Positions 29,061 to 39,685 are shown, counted from the stretch's first letter. The stretch is DNA of 64,000 nt from Prochlorococcus sp. AG-347-L21 (GCA_003278875.1 QCCQ01000001.1:118409-182408); one strand, 5' to 3'. The notes: a model not told the origin generated them from the sequence alone. Translations and numbers: made by a program.

Positions 29061-30683
29061 ATGAATTTTAATTTAAAGTTTAAAAAATTAAATAAAAAAA
29101 ATTACCAAAGAAAGCAATATGGAAAGATCCTAACTGTAAGACTGCCTTGTAATCCAATATTTCCAATAGGACCAATTTATTTAGCAGACCATGTTCATAA
29201 ATGTTTTCCAGGTATAGAGCAGCAATTCATTGACCTAGCAATAATTCCATCTAATAAAGTATCCAAATATTTAGCTAGAAAAATTGATCAATTTAGACCA
29301 CATCTGATCATTTTTTCATGGAGAGATATACAAATTTATGCACCTGTTGATGGTAGAAGTGGAAATCCCCTACAAAACTCTTTTGAAGTTTTCTACTCAA
29401 AAAATATTCTTAAAAAAATTAGAGGTTCTTGGGGAGGATTAAAATTAATTGCTTCTCATTATGGAGAAATAAATAGAAATACTTCTTTAGTGAAGATGGG
29501 ACTAAAAAGAGCAGAAAAATACAACAAAAATGTAAAAGTAATTTTAGGAGGTGGTGCTGTAAGTGTCTTCTATGAACAATTGGGGAATCTACTCCCAAAA
29601 GGAACCATTATTTCAGTTGGAGAAGGAGAAAATCTTATTGAAAAAATAATTAGAGGAGATTCTATTAAGGAAGAAAGATGTTACGTTGCTGGACAAAAAC
29701 CTCGAAATAAATTAATACATGAACAACCTTCAGGCACTGTTAAAACTGCCTGCAACTATAAATATATAAAATCAATATGGCCTGAATTTAACTGGTACAT
29801 AGAAGGTGGAGATTACTACGTAGGGGTGCAAACAAAAAGAGGATGTCCTCATAATTGTTGTTTCTGTGTTTACACAGTTGTGGAGGGGAAGCAGGTTCGC
29901 GTTAATCCTATAAACGAAGTAATCAAAGAAATGAAGCAATTATATGATCTTGGAGTAAGGGGATTTTGGTTCACTGATGCACAATTTATTCCAGCAAAAA
30001 AACATATTGAAGATGCAAAGACACTTTTGCAAGCAATTAAGGATCAAGGCTGGGATGATATTAATTGGGCTGCATACATCAGAGCAGATAATATTGACGC
30101 TGAGCTAGCTCAGCTTATGGTGGATACAGGCATGAGCTATTTTGAAATAGGTATCACTTCAGGATCTCAAGAACTTGTTAGAAAAATGAGATTAGCGTAT
30201 GACCTTGAAACTGTATTAAATAATTGCAGAATGCTAGTCAAATCAGGTTTCAAAAATCACGTTTCAGTCAATTATTCATTTAATGTTTTTGATGAAACGC
30301 CAAGCACCATAAGACAAACTATTGCTTACCATAGAGAATTAGAAAATATTTTTGGTAAAGGCTTAGTTGATCCAGCTATATTTTTTATAGGATTACAACC
30401 TCACACTCTTCTTGAGAAGTACGCCTTGGAACATAAAATTTTGAAGCCAAATTATAATCCAATGAGTATGATGCCTTGGACAGCGAGAAAACTTCTTTGG
30501 AATCCAGGCTCATTAGGGAAAAAACTAGGTCAGGTTTGCTTAGAAGCTTTTGATAATCCAGAAGATGAATTTGGCAAAACAGTTATCAACATTCTTGAGA
30601 GAGAATATGGAAAGTCATCCTTAAAAGAATCCTTAAAAGTCCGTCCCCTATCAGAGAGGAAATTAGTTCATTCTAAAAAATAA
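29061..30683 (+). CDS. B12-binding radical SAM protein (cyanobacterial PSII-acclimation type)
   Basis: The 540-residue protein has a cobalamin-binding-like N-terminal domain (residues about 20-215, containing ILGGGAVSVF) and a radical SAM domain with C262, C266 and C269 (CPHNCCFC). FWFTDAQFIPAKKHIEDA and ISYFEIGITSGS-like sequence continue the barrel. It resembles a cyanobacterial family annotated as photosystem II high-light-acclimation radical SAM protein; I recall that name without being able to check it. The reaction is unknown. It stands alone after the two glycosyltransferases and is convergent with clpS. Confidence 0.8.
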   Translation: MNFNLKFKKLNKKNYQRKQYGKILTVRLPCNPIFPIGPIYLADHVHKCFPGIEQQFIDLAIIPSNKVSKYLARKIDQFRPHLIIFSWRDIQIYAPVDGRSGNPLQNSFEVFYSKNILKKIRGSWGGLKLIASHYGEINRNTSLVKMGLKRAEKYNKNVKVILGGGAVSVFYEQLGNLLPKGTIISVGEGENLIEKIIRGDSIKEERCYVAGQKPRNKLIHEQPSGTVKTACNYKYIKSIWPEFNWYIEGGDYYVGVQTKRGCPHNCCFCVYTVVEGKQVRVNPINEVIKEMKQLYDLGVRGFWFTDAQFIPAKKHIEDAKTLLQAIKDQGWDDINWAAYIRADNIDAELAQLMVDTGMSYFEIGITSGSQELVRKMRLAYDLETVLNNCRMLVKSGFKNHVSVNYSFNVFDETPSTIRQTIAYHRELENIFGKGLVDPAIFFIGLQPHTLLEKYALEHKILKPNYNPMSMMPWTARKLLWNPGSLGKKLGQVCLEAFDNPEDEFGKTVINILEREYGKSSLKESLKVRPLSERKLVHSKK

Positions 30684-30695
30684 ATTAAACCGTAA

Positions 30696-31013
30696 TTAAT
30701 CCTCTTTCTCAATTGAACTTGAAATCCCTTTCGATTTTAATGATTCTGAATAGAATTCTGCTGGCTCTAAATCACAAACAATTACCAAACCTACGCCCGT
30801 ATTGTGTGCCTCAAGCATTATGGCAATAGCGTCTTGCTCGCTTAATTGCGGGACGACTTCTCGTAATGTAACAGTGACATACTCCATAGAATTAACTGGG
30901 TCATTATGAAGTAAAACCTTATATTTTGGAGATTTATTTTTTAATTCAGCAGGTTTCTTTTCAATTACTGCTGAATTACTACTTACACTTTGTTCCAACT
31001 TTATTGATAGCAT
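30696..31013 (-). CDS. clpS: ATP-dependent Clp protease adaptor ClpS
   Basis: The 105-residue protein has a disordered 25-residue start and a ClpS core, KYKVLLHNDPVNSMEYVTVT, in which the HNDPVNSMEYV segment is the N-degron binding pocket. AHNTGVGLVIVCDLEPAEFY completes the fold. ClpS delivers N-end-rule substrates to ClpA/ClpC-ClpP. Cyanobacteria have ClpS1 and ClpS2; the canonical HNDxxN...M pocket favours ClpS1. It is transcribed in the same direction as dapL, 32 bases behind it. Confidence 0.92.
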   Translation of the reverse strand: MLSIKLEQSVSSNSAVIEKKPAELKNKSPKYKVLLHNDPVNSMEYVTVTLREVVPQLSEQDAIAIMLEAHNTGVGLVIVCDLEPAEFYSESLKSKGISSSIEKED

Positions 31014-31045
31014 TAAATTTTTTAGAATCTTAATTGTACTAATAA

Positions 31046-32272
31046 TTATATATTAATTATTCTTTCCATTGCATCAATCACGTTTGATCGTGAGTTGAAT
31101 GCTGACAAACGGAAATAACCTTCTCCAGACAATCCAAATCCACTCCCAGGTGTTCCTACTACACTAACATTTTGAAGAAGGAAATCAAAAAAGTCCCAAG
31201 ATGTCATTTGATCAGGCACTTTAATCCAGATGTAAGGAGCATTTTCTCCACCATACACTTTATATCCTGCATTCTGAAGTTTATTTTTCATGATTTTTGC
31301 ATTTTCCATATAAAAATCAATTAAGCCTCTCACCTGTATCTTGCCCGCAGGAGAATAAACAGCCTCTGCTCCTCTCTGAACCACATAACTTACTCCATTG
31401 AACTTTGTAGATTGTCGCCTATTCCAAAGAGGCCATAAGTCTATTTCCTCATTTGTTGCACTCAAACCTTTAAGATTTTTTGGTATTACTGTAAAAGCAC
31501 ATCTGACTCCAGTGAATCCTGCATTTTTAGAAAAAGATCTAAATTCAATAGCGCAATCCTTTGCTCCCTCAATCTCATATATTGAATGTGGAATATTATC
31601 ATCTTGAATAAATGCTTCATAAGCTGCGTCAAAAAGTATTAGAGATTTGTTTTGAAGTGCATAGTCAACCCACTTTTTCAATTCTTCTTTATTAATAGTT
31701 GCTCCGGTGGGATTATTAGGAAAACAAAGATATAAAATATCAATTTTCTTTGCAGGTATTTCTGGCAAAAAGTTATTGCCTTCGTTTATTGCAAGATAAG
31801 TCAATCCTTGATAAGTACCATTTTCAAGAGCATCTCCAGTTCTGCCCGTCATAACGTTACTATCTACATAAACTGGGTAAACAGGATCCGTTACAGCAAT
31901 TGAATTATCTTTGCCAAGAATATCTAAAATATTGCTACTATCGCATTTAGAACCATCTGAAATAAAGATTTCTTCAGGCGAAATTTGACAGCTTCTCGAA
32001 ATAAAATCATGCTTAGATATTTTTTCTCTAAGCCAAGAATAACCTTGTTCTGGTCCATAACCTCTAAAACCATTTGTTGTTCCCATATCATCTAAGGCTT
32101 TACTCATAGCCTCTATGCATGCTCTTGGTAGTGGTTCTGTAACATCTCCTATACCAAGCTTTATGATTTCAGCACTCTTATTTGATTGAGAATATATTTT
32201 TACTCTTTTGGTAATTTCAGGGAATAAATACCCTGCTTTGAGTTTTAAATAATTTTCGTTTACTTGAACCAC
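31046..32272 (-). CDS. dapL: LL-diaminopimelate aminotransferase
   Basis: DapL converts tetrahydrodipicolinate directly to LL-diaminopimelate using glutamate and PLP, the lysine/peptidoglycan route used by cyanobacteria and plants. The 408-residue protein has [44 protein letters not shown] and the PLP-lysine motif [14 protein letters not shown]. Length is normal. The start is GTG at 32272. Confidence 0.96.
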   Translation of the reverse strand: MVQVNENYLKLKAGYLFPEITKRVKIYSQSNKSAEIIKLGIGDVTEPLPRACIEAMSKALDDMGTTNGFRGYGPEQGYSWLREKISKHDFISRSCQISPEEIFISDGSKCDSSNILDILGKDNSIAVTDPVYPVYVDSNVMTGRTGDALENGTYQGLTYLAINEGNNFLPEIPAKKIDILYLCFPNNPTGATINKEELKKWVDYALQNKSLILFDAAYEAFIQDDNIPHSIYEIEGAKDCAIEFRSFSKNAGFTGVRCAFTVIPKNLKGLSATNEEIDLWPLWNRRQSTKFNGVSYVVQRGAEAVYSPAGKIQVRGLIDFYMENAKIMKNKLQNAGYKVYGGENAPYIWIKVPDQMTSWDFFDFLLQNVSVVGTPGSGFGLSGEGYFRLSAFNSRSNVIDAMERIINI

Positions 32273-32350
32273 TTTAGAAAAAAAATTTCACCAATATTAG
32301 AATAATGTATTAACGTGCTTTAGTGGTAATTAGATGTTAATATTATTTTA

Positions 32351-32380
32351 GTTATGATTGATTCAAGAGACAATCATAGC
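32351..32380 (+). promoter_or_regulatory. Hairpin in the rne leader
   Basis: Arms GTTATGATTG (32351-32360) and CAATCATAGC (32371-32380) pair over 10 positions with one G-U, around a 10-base loop ATTCAAGAGA. It lies 190 bases ahead of the rne ATG in the 297-base dapL-rne divergent spacer. The rest of that spacer is AT-rich with no ORF or tRNA. RNase E messages are known to be autoregulated through their long leaders in other bacteria, so this is a candidate cis element; that role is inferred. The same hairpin could also lie in the dapL leader. Confidence 0.5.
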
Positions 32381-32569
32381 TATGAATTCAATTTCAATTA
32401 GTTAGGCAATCTTTTAAAGCTTTATAAATAGTAGAATTCAATCATTATTAGCTTTATTAATCTTAAAAAGTAAATAATTAAAGCTATAAAAATTGCTTTA
32501 TTAAAAAATAAAAATCTAATTCTTTAAGTTAGACGATTTTCAAAATCCAAATCATTCAGAATCAATAAT

Positions 32570-34387
32570 ATGTCTCAGCAAATTATCATCGCTGAGCAGG
32601 CTCGAATTGCAGCACTACTCACAGATGATCGAGTTGATGAATTAATCGCCGCACAAGGTCAATATCAAATTGGCGATATTTTTTTAGGAACAGTTGAAAA
32701 TGTTCTTCCTGGCATTGATGCCGCTTTCATCAATATTGGTGAAAGTGAAAAAAATGGATTCATCCATGTTTCAGATTTAGGTCCACTAAGACTCAAAAAA
32801 GGAACATTTGGAATAACTGAATTACTAGAACCAAAACAAAAAGTTTTAGTACAGGTAATAAAGGAACCCACAGGATCTAAAGGGCCTAGACTAACTGGAA
32901 GTATATCAATCCCAGGAAAATACATGATATTGCAGCCATATGGTCAAGGAGTAAATATTTCCAGAAAAATAAATACAGAAACAGAACGAAGCCGTTTAAA
33001 AGCTCTTGGGGTTTTAATAAAACCACCTAGTACAGGCTTGTTATTTAGAACAGAGGCTGAAAAGATAAAAGAAGAACTTCTAATTGAAGATCTAGAAAGT
33101 TTAATTCAACAATGGGAAAATGTAATAAAAGTCTCTGAGGCTACTAATCCCCCAAATTTAGTAAAAAGAGATGATGATTTCTCTCTGAAGATCTTAAGAG
33201 ATCATATTAAAGAATCAACTAAAAGCATAATTATTGACAGTAAATTTTCAGTTGCAAGGGCAAAAGATTTTTTAAAAAATTATGAATCCGATATAGAAGT
33301 TGAATTTCACGATAACGGTTTAAACCAACATATTTTCGAGAAGTACGAAATAAAAAAAACAATACAAAAAGCTCTTCAGCCCAGAGTAGATCTTCCTTCG
33401 GGGGGTTATATAATCATTGAACCTACTGAAGCCTTAACAGTAATTGATGTTAACTCTGGATCTTTTACAAGATCCGCCAACTCAAGACAAACCGTTTTGT
33501 GGACGAACTGCGAAGCAGCAGTTGAAATCTCAAGACAAATGAAGTTAAGAAATATTGGTGGAGTTATAGTAGTTGATTTTATTGATATGGAATCTAGAAG
33601 AGATCAATTTCAGTTACTTGAACATTTTACCTCAGCAATAAAAGATGATTCTGCTAGGCCTCAAATAGCTCAGCTTACAGAATTAGGCTTGGTTGAGTTA
33701 ACCAGAAAAAGACAAGGTCAAAATATATATGAATTATTCGGTAAAAAATGTTCTACATGCGATGGGACAGGACATATAGAAAATATATTAATTCAGGAAA
33801 TTTCTAACTTAAAAATTAAAAATGATGAAAATAAATCTTATCAATCAAACAATCAAAAATCTCTAGATATAGATGCTTCGAAATCAACTAATGAGCAGGA
33901 AAAAATTATTAACAAGGAATTACTTAACTCTAAAGAACAAAGTAAAGAGAATTCTTCTTATAAGAAAGAAAATGATAATGACAATTTGAACCAATCAAAT
34001 TCAAAAGAAAAAAATACAATAACAGTTGATCTTACTAATGAAGAAAAAATTGTTTTCAGTCAATTAGGTATTAATCCTCTTATCAAGTTAGGTAAAGAAT
34101 ATATCACTAGCAATAATTTTGTGCTTTTAAAAGAAAGTAATAAGGAAACGGAAAAAACCTTAGATAAAAAGACAAAATCAAAACAAATACAAAAAAGCTC
34201 AAAATCGGGAGAAGAAAAGATTCAAATTAAAATTGAAGATAATGCAAATTCTAAAGACAACTCAACATATACAACTAATGAAAGTAATGAAGTTATATTT
34301 CTAGATATAAAAGACGAAATTGAACCTAAAGATGACCTAATAAATGTAAGAAAAAAAAGAAGAAGATCTTCAGCAAGCAATGAATAA
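32570..34387 (+). CDS. rne: Ribonuclease E (Rne/Rng family)
   Basis: The 605-residue endoribonuclease has an S1 domain near residue 35 ([20 protein letters not shown]) and a DNase I-like catalytic core with [10 protein letters not shown] (Asp, near residue 290) and VVDFIDM (second Asp). The zinc-link motif CSTCDGTG is near residue 400. The remaining 190 residues are a low-complexity Lys/Asn/Ser region. The tail RKKRRRSSA closely resembles the short basic C-terminal element that binds PNPase in cyanobacterial RNase E. Its 3' end overlaps the rnhB start by 8 bases. Confidence 0.96.
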   Translation: MSQQIIIAEQARIAALLTDDRVDELIAAQGQYQIGDIFLGTVENVLPGIDAAFINIGESEKNGFIHVSDLGPLRLKKGTFGITELLEPKQKVLVQVIKEPTGSKGPRLTGSISIPGKYMILQPYGQGVNISRKINTETERSRLKALGVLIKPPSTGLLFRTEAEKIKEELLIEDLESLIQQWENVIKVSEATNPPNLVKRDDDFSLKILRDHIKESTKSIIIDSKFSVARAKDFLKNYESDIEVEFHDNGLNQHIFEKYEIKKTIQKALQPRVDLPSGGYIIIEPTEALTVIDVNSGSFTRSANSRQTVLWTNCEAAVEISRQMKLRNIGGVIVVDFIDMESRRDQFQLLEHFTSAIKDDSARPQIAQLTELGLVELTRKRQGQNIYELFGKKCSTCDGTGHIENILIQEISNLKIKNDENKSYQSNNQKSLDIDASKSTNEQEKIINKELLNSKEQSKENSSYKKENDNDNLNQSNSKEKNTITVDLTNEEKIVFSQLGINPLIKLGKEYITSNNFVLLKESNKETEKTLDKKTKSKQIQKSSKSGEEKIQIKIEDNANSKDNSTYTTNESNEVIFLDIKDEIEPKDDLINVRKKRRRSSASNE

Positions 34388-34961
34388 AGTATCCGAAGTT
34401 GGAATAGATGAAGTGGGAAGGGGAGCAATTTTTGGTCCAGTTTTTTCAGCGGTTGTAGAGTTAACTGAAAAAAATAAATTTACTTTAAATCAATTAGGAG
34501 TAACAGATAGTAAAAAATTAACTCCAAAAGAAAGAAAATTACTTTTACCAACAATTTTATTACTCTCTTCAGATTATGGAATTGGGCAATCTTCGGCTAG
34601 AGAAATAGATAAGTTAGGTATCAGAGTTGCGACTGAACTCTCAATGATAAGAGCTTTAAAAAAATTAAAAAATAAGCCATCTGAATTAATAGTTGATGGC
34701 CCCTTATTATTGAGACCATGGAATGGAATTCAGAAAAACATAGTATCTGGCGACTCAAAGTTTATCTCGATAGCGTCAGCAAGCATAGTTGCCAAAGTTT
34801 CTCGCGATAATTTAATTGAGAGGTTGGAAAAAAAACACTCAGGTTACTTGATATTTAAAAATAAGGGTTATGGTACCAGAGAGCATCTTTCATTAATTAA
34901 AAAAAATGGAATAACTAAACTTCATAGGAAAAGTTTTTTAAAAAAATCAAATATTATTTAA
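34380..34961 (+). CDS. rnhB: Ribonuclease HII
   Basis: RNase HII removes RNA from RNA-DNA hybrids and single ribonucleotides from DNA. The 193-residue protein has the catalytic [14 protein letters not shown] (Asp-Glu), [12 protein letters not shown] and LIVDGPLLL motifs, and the SIVAKVSRD segment. Length is normal. The ATG lies inside the last codons of rne, so the two RNases are probably co-translated. The 3' end overlaps the convergent DUF1997 gene by 15 bases. Confidence 0.96.
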   Translation: MNKVSEVGIDEVGRGAIFGPVFSAVVELTEKNKFTLNQLGVTDSKKLTPKERKLLLPTILLLSSDYGIGQSSAREIDKLGIRVATELSMIRALKKLKNKPSELIVDGPLLLRPWNGIQKNIVSGDSKFISIASASIVAKVSRDNLIERLEKKHSGYLIFKNKGYGTREHLSLIKKNGITKLHRKSFLKKSNII

Positions 34962-35465
34962 TTCACACCAATCTAAAAAATCTTTTACTAGTTGCTGTTG
35001 AACCCTTGACTTTATACCCAAAAGAATCCCATTTAATACCGAATGACCGGTCGATTCCAAAATTTTCTTTGGTACCAACTTCAATATAGAGGGTTGGCTT
35101 ACAGATACCCCGAGAAGCGCCTCTCCTTCTAACCCAATATCAGTTGCTTCCAAATTCGCTTTCAAAATAAGATTAAAATCGTCTACTATTCCCAAGCCAT
35201 CCAAAGTACTTTCAAGAGCACTCATTTTTAAAATTCCATCTTTATTTTCTACCGCAATTGAAACAACAGGGTTAATATCTAGTTGGAAAACCTTAAAACT
35301 TGTTACTGTATACTTATATCGACCTACCCCTTGTGGTACTAATTTTTTGGAGTCAAGCATTGCTCCAACAACTCTTTCTTCTTCCAAAAGATACTTAGAA
35401 AGATATTCTTTATTACGTGTTACAGAAAGCTTTAGTTTCTGTTTAGCATCAAAAGACAATAGCAT
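34947..35465 (-). CDS. DUF1997 family protein
   Basis: The 172-residue soluble protein begins [20 protein letters not shown] and contains [20 protein letters not shown] with long beta-strand runs. I match it from memory to DUF1997, a family of cyanobacteria and plant plastids whose fold resembles lipid- or pigment-binding START-like proteins. No catalytic residues are evident. Divergent from pheA, 52 bases apart. Confidence 0.75.
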   Translation of the reverse strand: MLLSFDAKQKLKLSVTRNKEYLSKYLLEEERVVGAMLDSKKLVPQGVGRYKYTVTSFKVFQLDINPVVSIAVENKDGILKMSALESTLDGLGIVDDFNLILKANLEATDIGLEGEALLGVSVSQPSILKLVPKKILESTGHSVLNGILLGIKSRVQQQLVKDFLDWCELNNI

Positions 35466-35517
35466 TTTCTATATTCCTCCAATGCTTATTTGATCTCTTT
35501 TTTTTTTACAATTAATC

Positions 35518-36363
35518 ATGCGCAAACAAGTTGCATATTTAGGTCCTAAAGGAACATACGCAGAAAAAGCAGCTCATATATTGTCAAAGCTTGTCAATTT
35601 TCAGACACCTATATTTGTACCATGTAATGGGTTAAATTCGGTTATTAGATCATTAGCCTACAACAATTGTGATGCTGCTGTAGTACCTATAGAAAATTCC
35701 GTAGAAGGAGGAGTTACGGCCACTCTAGATGCCCTTTGGAAATTTCCTAAAATTTTTATAAATAGAGCAATTGTTCTACCTATAAAACATGCATTAATTA
35801 GTGATGGAGAACTTTCAAACATTTCAGAAGTATTATCTCATCCTCAAGCATTAGCTCAATGTTCAGAATGGTTATCTGAAAATCTTCCAAATGCAATTCC
35901 ACTTCCAACAAATTCAACATCAGAAGCTGTCAATATGGTTAAGGGGAGTAAGTTCAGAGCTGCTATTGGTTCAAAATCATTAATTCAAATAGAAGGACTT
36001 AAAGAATTAGCATTTCCTATTAATGATGTTTCAGGAAATTGCACTAGATTTGTATTATTGAGCAAAGAATTAAATTCTAATTCAGCTAACATTGCTAGTT
36101 TTGCTTTCTCATTAATCTCAAACAAACCTGGGGCATTACTTAAAGCTTTGAATTATATTGCAGACTTTGGATTTAATATGAGTAAGATAGAGTCTAGACC
36201 ATCAAAAAGAGAGTTAGGGGAATATATAATTTATATCGATCTAGAAATTGATCACCAACATAACCTTGAAAATTTTCTTGAACTAAAAAACCGACTCATG
36301 ACACTCTGCAATAACTTTGTAGATTTTGGAAATTACTTTTCTGAAAATGCTGAATTAGATTAA
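35518..36363 (+). CDS. pheA: Prephenate dehydratase
   Basis: The 281-residue enzyme converts prephenate to phenylpyruvate in phenylalanine synthesis. The catalytic domain shows YLGPKGTYAEKAA, VVPIENSVEGGVTATLDAL and the NDVSGNCTRFVLL motif, whose Thr-Arg-Phe is catalytic. A C-terminal ACT domain from about residue 200 (SLISNKPGALLKAL, ESRPSKRELGEYI) should bind phenylalanine for feedback inhibition. There is no chorismate mutase domain. It is convergent with the methyltransferase gene, 1 base away. Confidence 0.96.
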   Translation: MRKQVAYLGPKGTYAEKAAHILSKLVNFQTPIFVPCNGLNSVIRSLAYNNCDAAVVPIENSVEGGVTATLDALWKFPKIFINRAIVLPIKHALISDGELSNISEVLSHPQALAQCSEWLSENLPNAIPLPTNSTSEAVNMVKGSKFRAAIGSKSLIQIEGLKELAFPINDVSGNCTRFVLLSKELNSNSANIASFAFSLISNKPGALLKALNYIADFGFNMSKIESRPSKRELGEYIIYIDLEIDHQHNLENFLELKNRLMTLCNNFVDFGNYFSENAELD

Positions 36364-36364
36364 T

Positions 36365-37300
36365 TTATCCCCTACATTTATAAACTCCAAACTCCATTAA
36401 ACCTCTGCTGAAAGCCCAATTCATAAGGAGAATAGTTGGTATTTCTCTAATGGACTTTATTAGAGCTAAAGGACCAAGAGATAAAATTGTCATAGGTCTT
36501 CTAATTCCTTCAATAATTGAGTCATACCATGAAGGATTAGTGTAAATATTCCAATTTTCAGAAATAACTCTACCTGCACTATTTTTATTAGTACCAAGAA
36601 TATTCCCAAATTCATGAATGCTAATAAAATTAGGATGAACCCACTGTTCAAGTAATTGCTTAAGAACCAATTTTTCAAAAAAAGATGGGGGGTAAGCTCT
36701 GAGATCTCTGGAATTCCAATCAGCCAATGCCAAATATCCGCCAGGTCTTAAAATTCTGAGCATCTCATCTGCGAATTTAGTTTTATCATTCATATGTGCA
36801 CCAGCCTCTACACTCCAGACGGCATCAAATGATCCATCTTCAAATTTCAAATCCAAAGCATCCATCACTTGAAAACTGCAATTGAGTCCTGAAGGGGTAA
36901 GTTCCCTTGCTCTTTTTACTTGAGCAGGACTAATTGTAATGCCAGTGACATTAAACCCATAATATTCTGCAAGAATCCTCGAACTTCCCCCTATTCCGCA
37001 ACCTAAATCAAGTATTCTGGATCCCTGTGGTAACTTATCTAGACCACTCCACTTGACTAATTCATGAACAAATTGAACTTTGGCCTTTCTAAAATCAATA
37101 TTTTTTTTTCCTGTGGGATAAAAGCCCAAATGTATATGTTCACCCCATAATCTCTCAAGTAATTTATCCTTGGTCCAAGCATCATATGCAGAAGCTACTG
37201 TACCGGAAGAAATATATTTTCTTGCTTTATTCCTCCAGATTATAGCCAAGACAAGAAAGAATAAAACTATTAAAAAAAAAGGAAATAATAACTCAAACAT
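36365..37300 (-). CDS. MPBQ/MSBQ-type SAM methyltransferase
   Basis: The 311-residue protein has an N-terminal hydrophobic anchor (residues 2-24, rich in Phe/Leu/Ile) and a class I SAM-binding domain: ILDLGCGIGGSSRILAEYYG, then VTGITISPAQVKRARELT. WGEHIHLGFY and REIPTILLMNWAFS near the ends match cyanobacterial 2-methyl-6-phytyl-benzoquinone methyltransferase (sll0418 type) as I remember it. That enzyme methylates tocopherol and plastoquinone precursors at the membrane. It is last in the run with the str operon and LON-domain gene; its start lies 1 base before the LON-domain gene's stop. Confidence 0.82.
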   Translation of the reverse strand: MFELLFPFFLIVLFFLVLAIIWRNKARKYISSGTVASAYDAWTKDKLLERLWGEHIHLGFYPTGKKNIDFRKAKVQFVHELVKWSGLDKLPQGSRILDLGCGIGGSSRILAEYYGFNVTGITISPAQVKRARELTPSGLNCSFQVMDALDLKFEDGSFDAVWSVEAGAHMNDKTKFADEMLRILRPGGYLALADWNSRDLRAYPPSFFEKLVLKQLLEQWVHPNFISIHEFGNILGTNKNSAGRVISENWNIYTNPSWYDSIIEGIRRPMTILSLGPLALIKSIREIPTILLMNWAFSRGLMEFGVYKCRG

Positions 37301-37957
37301 TTAATTTTCTTTAATATCAGGAAAACTCTCTTTTAATGCTGTTCTTGCTGCAAGTTGTTTTCTTGTATGATCAAGCATTTCATATTCTCTTTGCAAACGG
37401 GTAAAAGTATTTCTTTCCTCAAGAAGTCTTTGCTGTTCCTGCGCAACAGGACCCCCCAAATGAGCTCCTATCCAAAATGATAAATCCATTGGGTTGTCAG
37501 GTAATTTATCAGGTAGATTTTTCTTAGTATTAGTCAATTTACTCGTTAAATTAATAACATCACTAAGTGCCTCTTTTACTGAATCTTTTAAAGAATCTAA
37601 TTTTTGAAAATCATCAATATTTTCATCACTAATCCAACTCACCATCGCAGAACAAAATGGGGTCGAACGGGTAATTTCTAAGACTTGAAATCTTTGTTGA
37701 CCAAGAGTGATAACATTACTTCTTCCATCCTCTGCAGTTTGATGTTTTATTATTTGTGCGCAACATCCAATGTTAGCCATACTTTTAGTAGTTGGATCCC
37801 ACTTAATAACACCAAACATAGAATCGCTTTCAAGAACAGATTGGAGCATGATCCTATATCTAGATTCAAAAATATGTAAAGGCAATACTTCTTGAGGAAA
37901 AAGGACTACCTCTGGCAAAGGAAATAAAGGTAATTCCCTTACTGAGAGTTCTCCCAT
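37301..37957 (-). CDS. Stand-alone LON substrate-binding domain protein
   Basis: The 218-residue protein corresponds to the N-terminal domain of Lon protease only: LPLFPLPEVVLFPQEVLPLH, then IFESRYRIMLQ and GRSNVITLGQQRFQVL. A C-terminal helical bundle ends in LQREYEMLDHTRKQLAARTA. There is no ATPase or peptidase domain, so it may act as a substrate-binding or regulatory protein. It lies between rpsJ and the methyltransferase gene on the same strand, 56 bases after rpsJ. Function unknown. Confidence 0.88.
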   Translation of the reverse strand: MGELSVRELPLFPLPEVVLFPQEVLPLHIFESRYRIMLQSVLESDSMFGVIKWDPTTKSMANIGCCAQIIKHQTAEDGRSNVITLGQQRFQVLEITRSTPFCSAMVSWISDENIDDFQKLDSLKDSVKEALSDVINLTSKLTNTKKNLPDKLPDNPMDLSFWIGAHLGGPVAQEQQRLLEERNTFTRLQREYEMLDHTRKQLAARTALKESFPDIKEN

Positions 37958-38013
37958 TTAAACCTCATTTAATTGTTTTTATATTAATCAATTTAGGGCA
38001 GTTTCGGGATTTA

Positions 38014-38334
38014 TTAAAGTTTAACTTCGATATCTACACCACTAGGTAGATCAAGTTTCATTAAAGCATCAATAGTTTTTGCTGAAGGACTATAGATATC
38101 TATGATTCTTCGATGTGTTCTTGTTTCAAAATGCTCTCTGGAATCTTTATCAACATGTGGTGATCTTAGGACACAATAAATCTTTCTTTTTGTAGGTAAA
38201 GGTATTGGACCTATTGCTGAGGCAGAAGTAGTATCAGCGGTTTGGATTATTTTGTCGCATGATAAATCAAGCATTCTTCTATCAAATGCTTTTAGTCTTA
38301 TTCTTATTTTTTGTTGTGCAATTGATGCAGTCAT
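38014..38334 (-). CDS. rpsJ: 30S ribosomal protein S10
   Basis: The 106-residue protein has the S10 pattern: [20 protein letters not shown], then [20 protein letters not shown] and [17 protein letters not shown]10 is part of the 30S head and, as NusE, of the NusB antitermination complex. It follows tuf, as in the cyanobacterial str operon, after a 105-base spacer containing a hairpin. Confidence 0.97.
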   Translation of the reverse strand: MTASIAQQKIRIRLKAFDRRMLDLSCDKIIQTADTTSASAIGPIPLPTKRKIYCVLRSPHVDKDSREHFETRTHRRIIDIYSPSAKTIDALMKLDLPSGVDIEVKL

Positions 38335-38355
38335 AGTTTCAAATAACTTTTAAAG

Positions 38356-38381
38356 AAGGGTCATTGATTTAAATGACCCTT
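38356..38381 (-). terminator. Hairpin between tuf and rpsJ (partial terminator or processing signal)
   Basis: Perfect 10-bp arms AAGGGTCATT (38356-38365) and AATGACCCTT (38372-38381) enclose a 6-base loop. Read on the minus strand it follows tuf and is succeeded by TCTTTAAAAG, a weak U-tract. It may attenuate read-through into rpsJ or stabilise the tuf mRNA 3' end, giving the high EF-Tu to S10 ratio. That effect is inferred. Confidence 0.6.
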
Positions 38382-38439
38382 AATCCATATACATATATTA
38401 GATGATGGAGGTTAAATTTTTAAAATTCAAATATATTAT

Positions 38440-39639
38440 TTATTTGAGTATTTTAGAAACAACACCAGCACCAATAGTACGTCCACCTTCACGGATTGCA
38501 AATCGCATTCCTTGTTCAATAGCTACTGGACAAATTAATTCTCCAGTCATCTTAATTCTGTCTCCTGGCATAACCATTTCAACATTAGAACCATCATCAG
38601 AGGTGAATGCGGTTATTTGACCTGTTACATCAGTTGTTCTGATGTAAAACTGAGGTCTATATCCTGCGAAGAAAGGAGTATGTCTTCCGCCCTCTTCTTT
38701 TTTGAGAACATAAACTTCTCCTTCAAACTGAGTATGTGGAGTAATAGAACCTTTCTTAACAAGTACCATTCCTCTCTCAATATCTTCCTTCTGGACACCA
38801 CGTAAAAGTAGACCAACATTGTCACCAGCCATACCTTCATCTAGAAGTTTGCGGAACATTTCAACACCAGTAACAGTTGTTACTCTTGTGTCTCTTATTC
38901 CAACTATTTCGACTTCTTCTCCAACCTTAACTTTACCTCTCTCAATTCTTCCAGTAGCAACAGTTCCTCTACCAGTAATCGAGAAAACATCTTCAACTGC
39001 CATCAAAAATGGTTTATCAACTTCTCTTTCAGGCTCAGGAATGCTAGCATCAACTGCTTTCATTAATTCTTCGATCTTTGATTCCCAAGTTGAATCTCCT
39101 TCAAGAGCTTTTAAACCAGAAACTTGAACAATAGGAATATCATCTCCTGGGAAATCGTAACTATCTAAAAGTTCTCTGATTTCCATCTCAACAAGTTCAA
39201 TAATTTCTTCATCATCGACCATATCGCACTTATTGAGCGCAACAACAAGGGCAGGAACTCCAACCTGTTTAGCTAAAAGTATATGCTCTTTTGTTTGAGC
39301 CATAGGACCGTCTGTAGCTGCACAAACTAGAATAGCTCCATCCATCTGGGCTGCACCTGTAATCATGTTTTTAACATAATCAGCATGTCCTGGGCAGTCG
39401 ACATGAGCATAATGTCTGCCTTCAGTCTCATATTCGACATGAGCTGTATTAATGGTTATGCCACGCTCTCTTTCTTCAGGAGCACCATCAATGTCTCCAT
39501 AGTCTTGAGCTTGAGCTTGACCTTTTTTGGCTAAAACATTAGTAATAGCAGCAGTTAGTGTTGTTTTCCCATGATCAACATGGCCAATAGTACCTATGTT
39601 GACATGTGGTTTGTTCCTTTCGAACTTCTCGCGAGCCAT
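38440..39639 (-). CDS. tuf: Translation elongation factor Tu
   Basis: The 399-residue GTPase carries aminoacyl-tRNA to the ribosome. G motifs are [10 protein letters not shown] (G1), [16 protein letters not shown] (G3) and NKCDMVD (G4); domain II has [13 protein letters not shown]. Sequence is complete and of normal length. It follows fusA in the str operon, 46 bases apart. Codon choice looks more constrained than in neighbours, as expected for a highly expressed gene. Confidence 0.99.
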   Translation of the reverse strand: MAREKFERNKPHVNIGTIGHVDHGKTTLTAAITNVLAKKGQAQAQDYGDIDGAPEERERGITINTAHVEYETEGRHYAHVDCPGHADYVKNMITGAAQMDGAILVCAATDGPMAQTKEHILLAKQVGVPALVVALNKCDMVDDEEIIELVEMEIRELLDSYDFPGDDIPIVQVSGLKALEGDSTWESKIEELMKAVDASIPEPEREVDKPFLMAVEDVFSITGRGTVATGRIERGKVKVGEEVEIVGIRDTRVTTVTGVEMFRKLLDEGMAGDNVGLLLRGVQKEDIERGMVLVKKGSITPHTQFEGEVYVLKKEEGGRHTPFFAGYRPQFYIRTTDVTGQITAFTSDDGSNVEMVMPGDRIKMTGELICPVAIEQGMRFAIREGGRTIGAGVVSKILK

Positions 39640-39685
39640 TTTGAATTAAAGAATCGAGGGTTTAAGATTGTTTTTAGTTTAGAGA

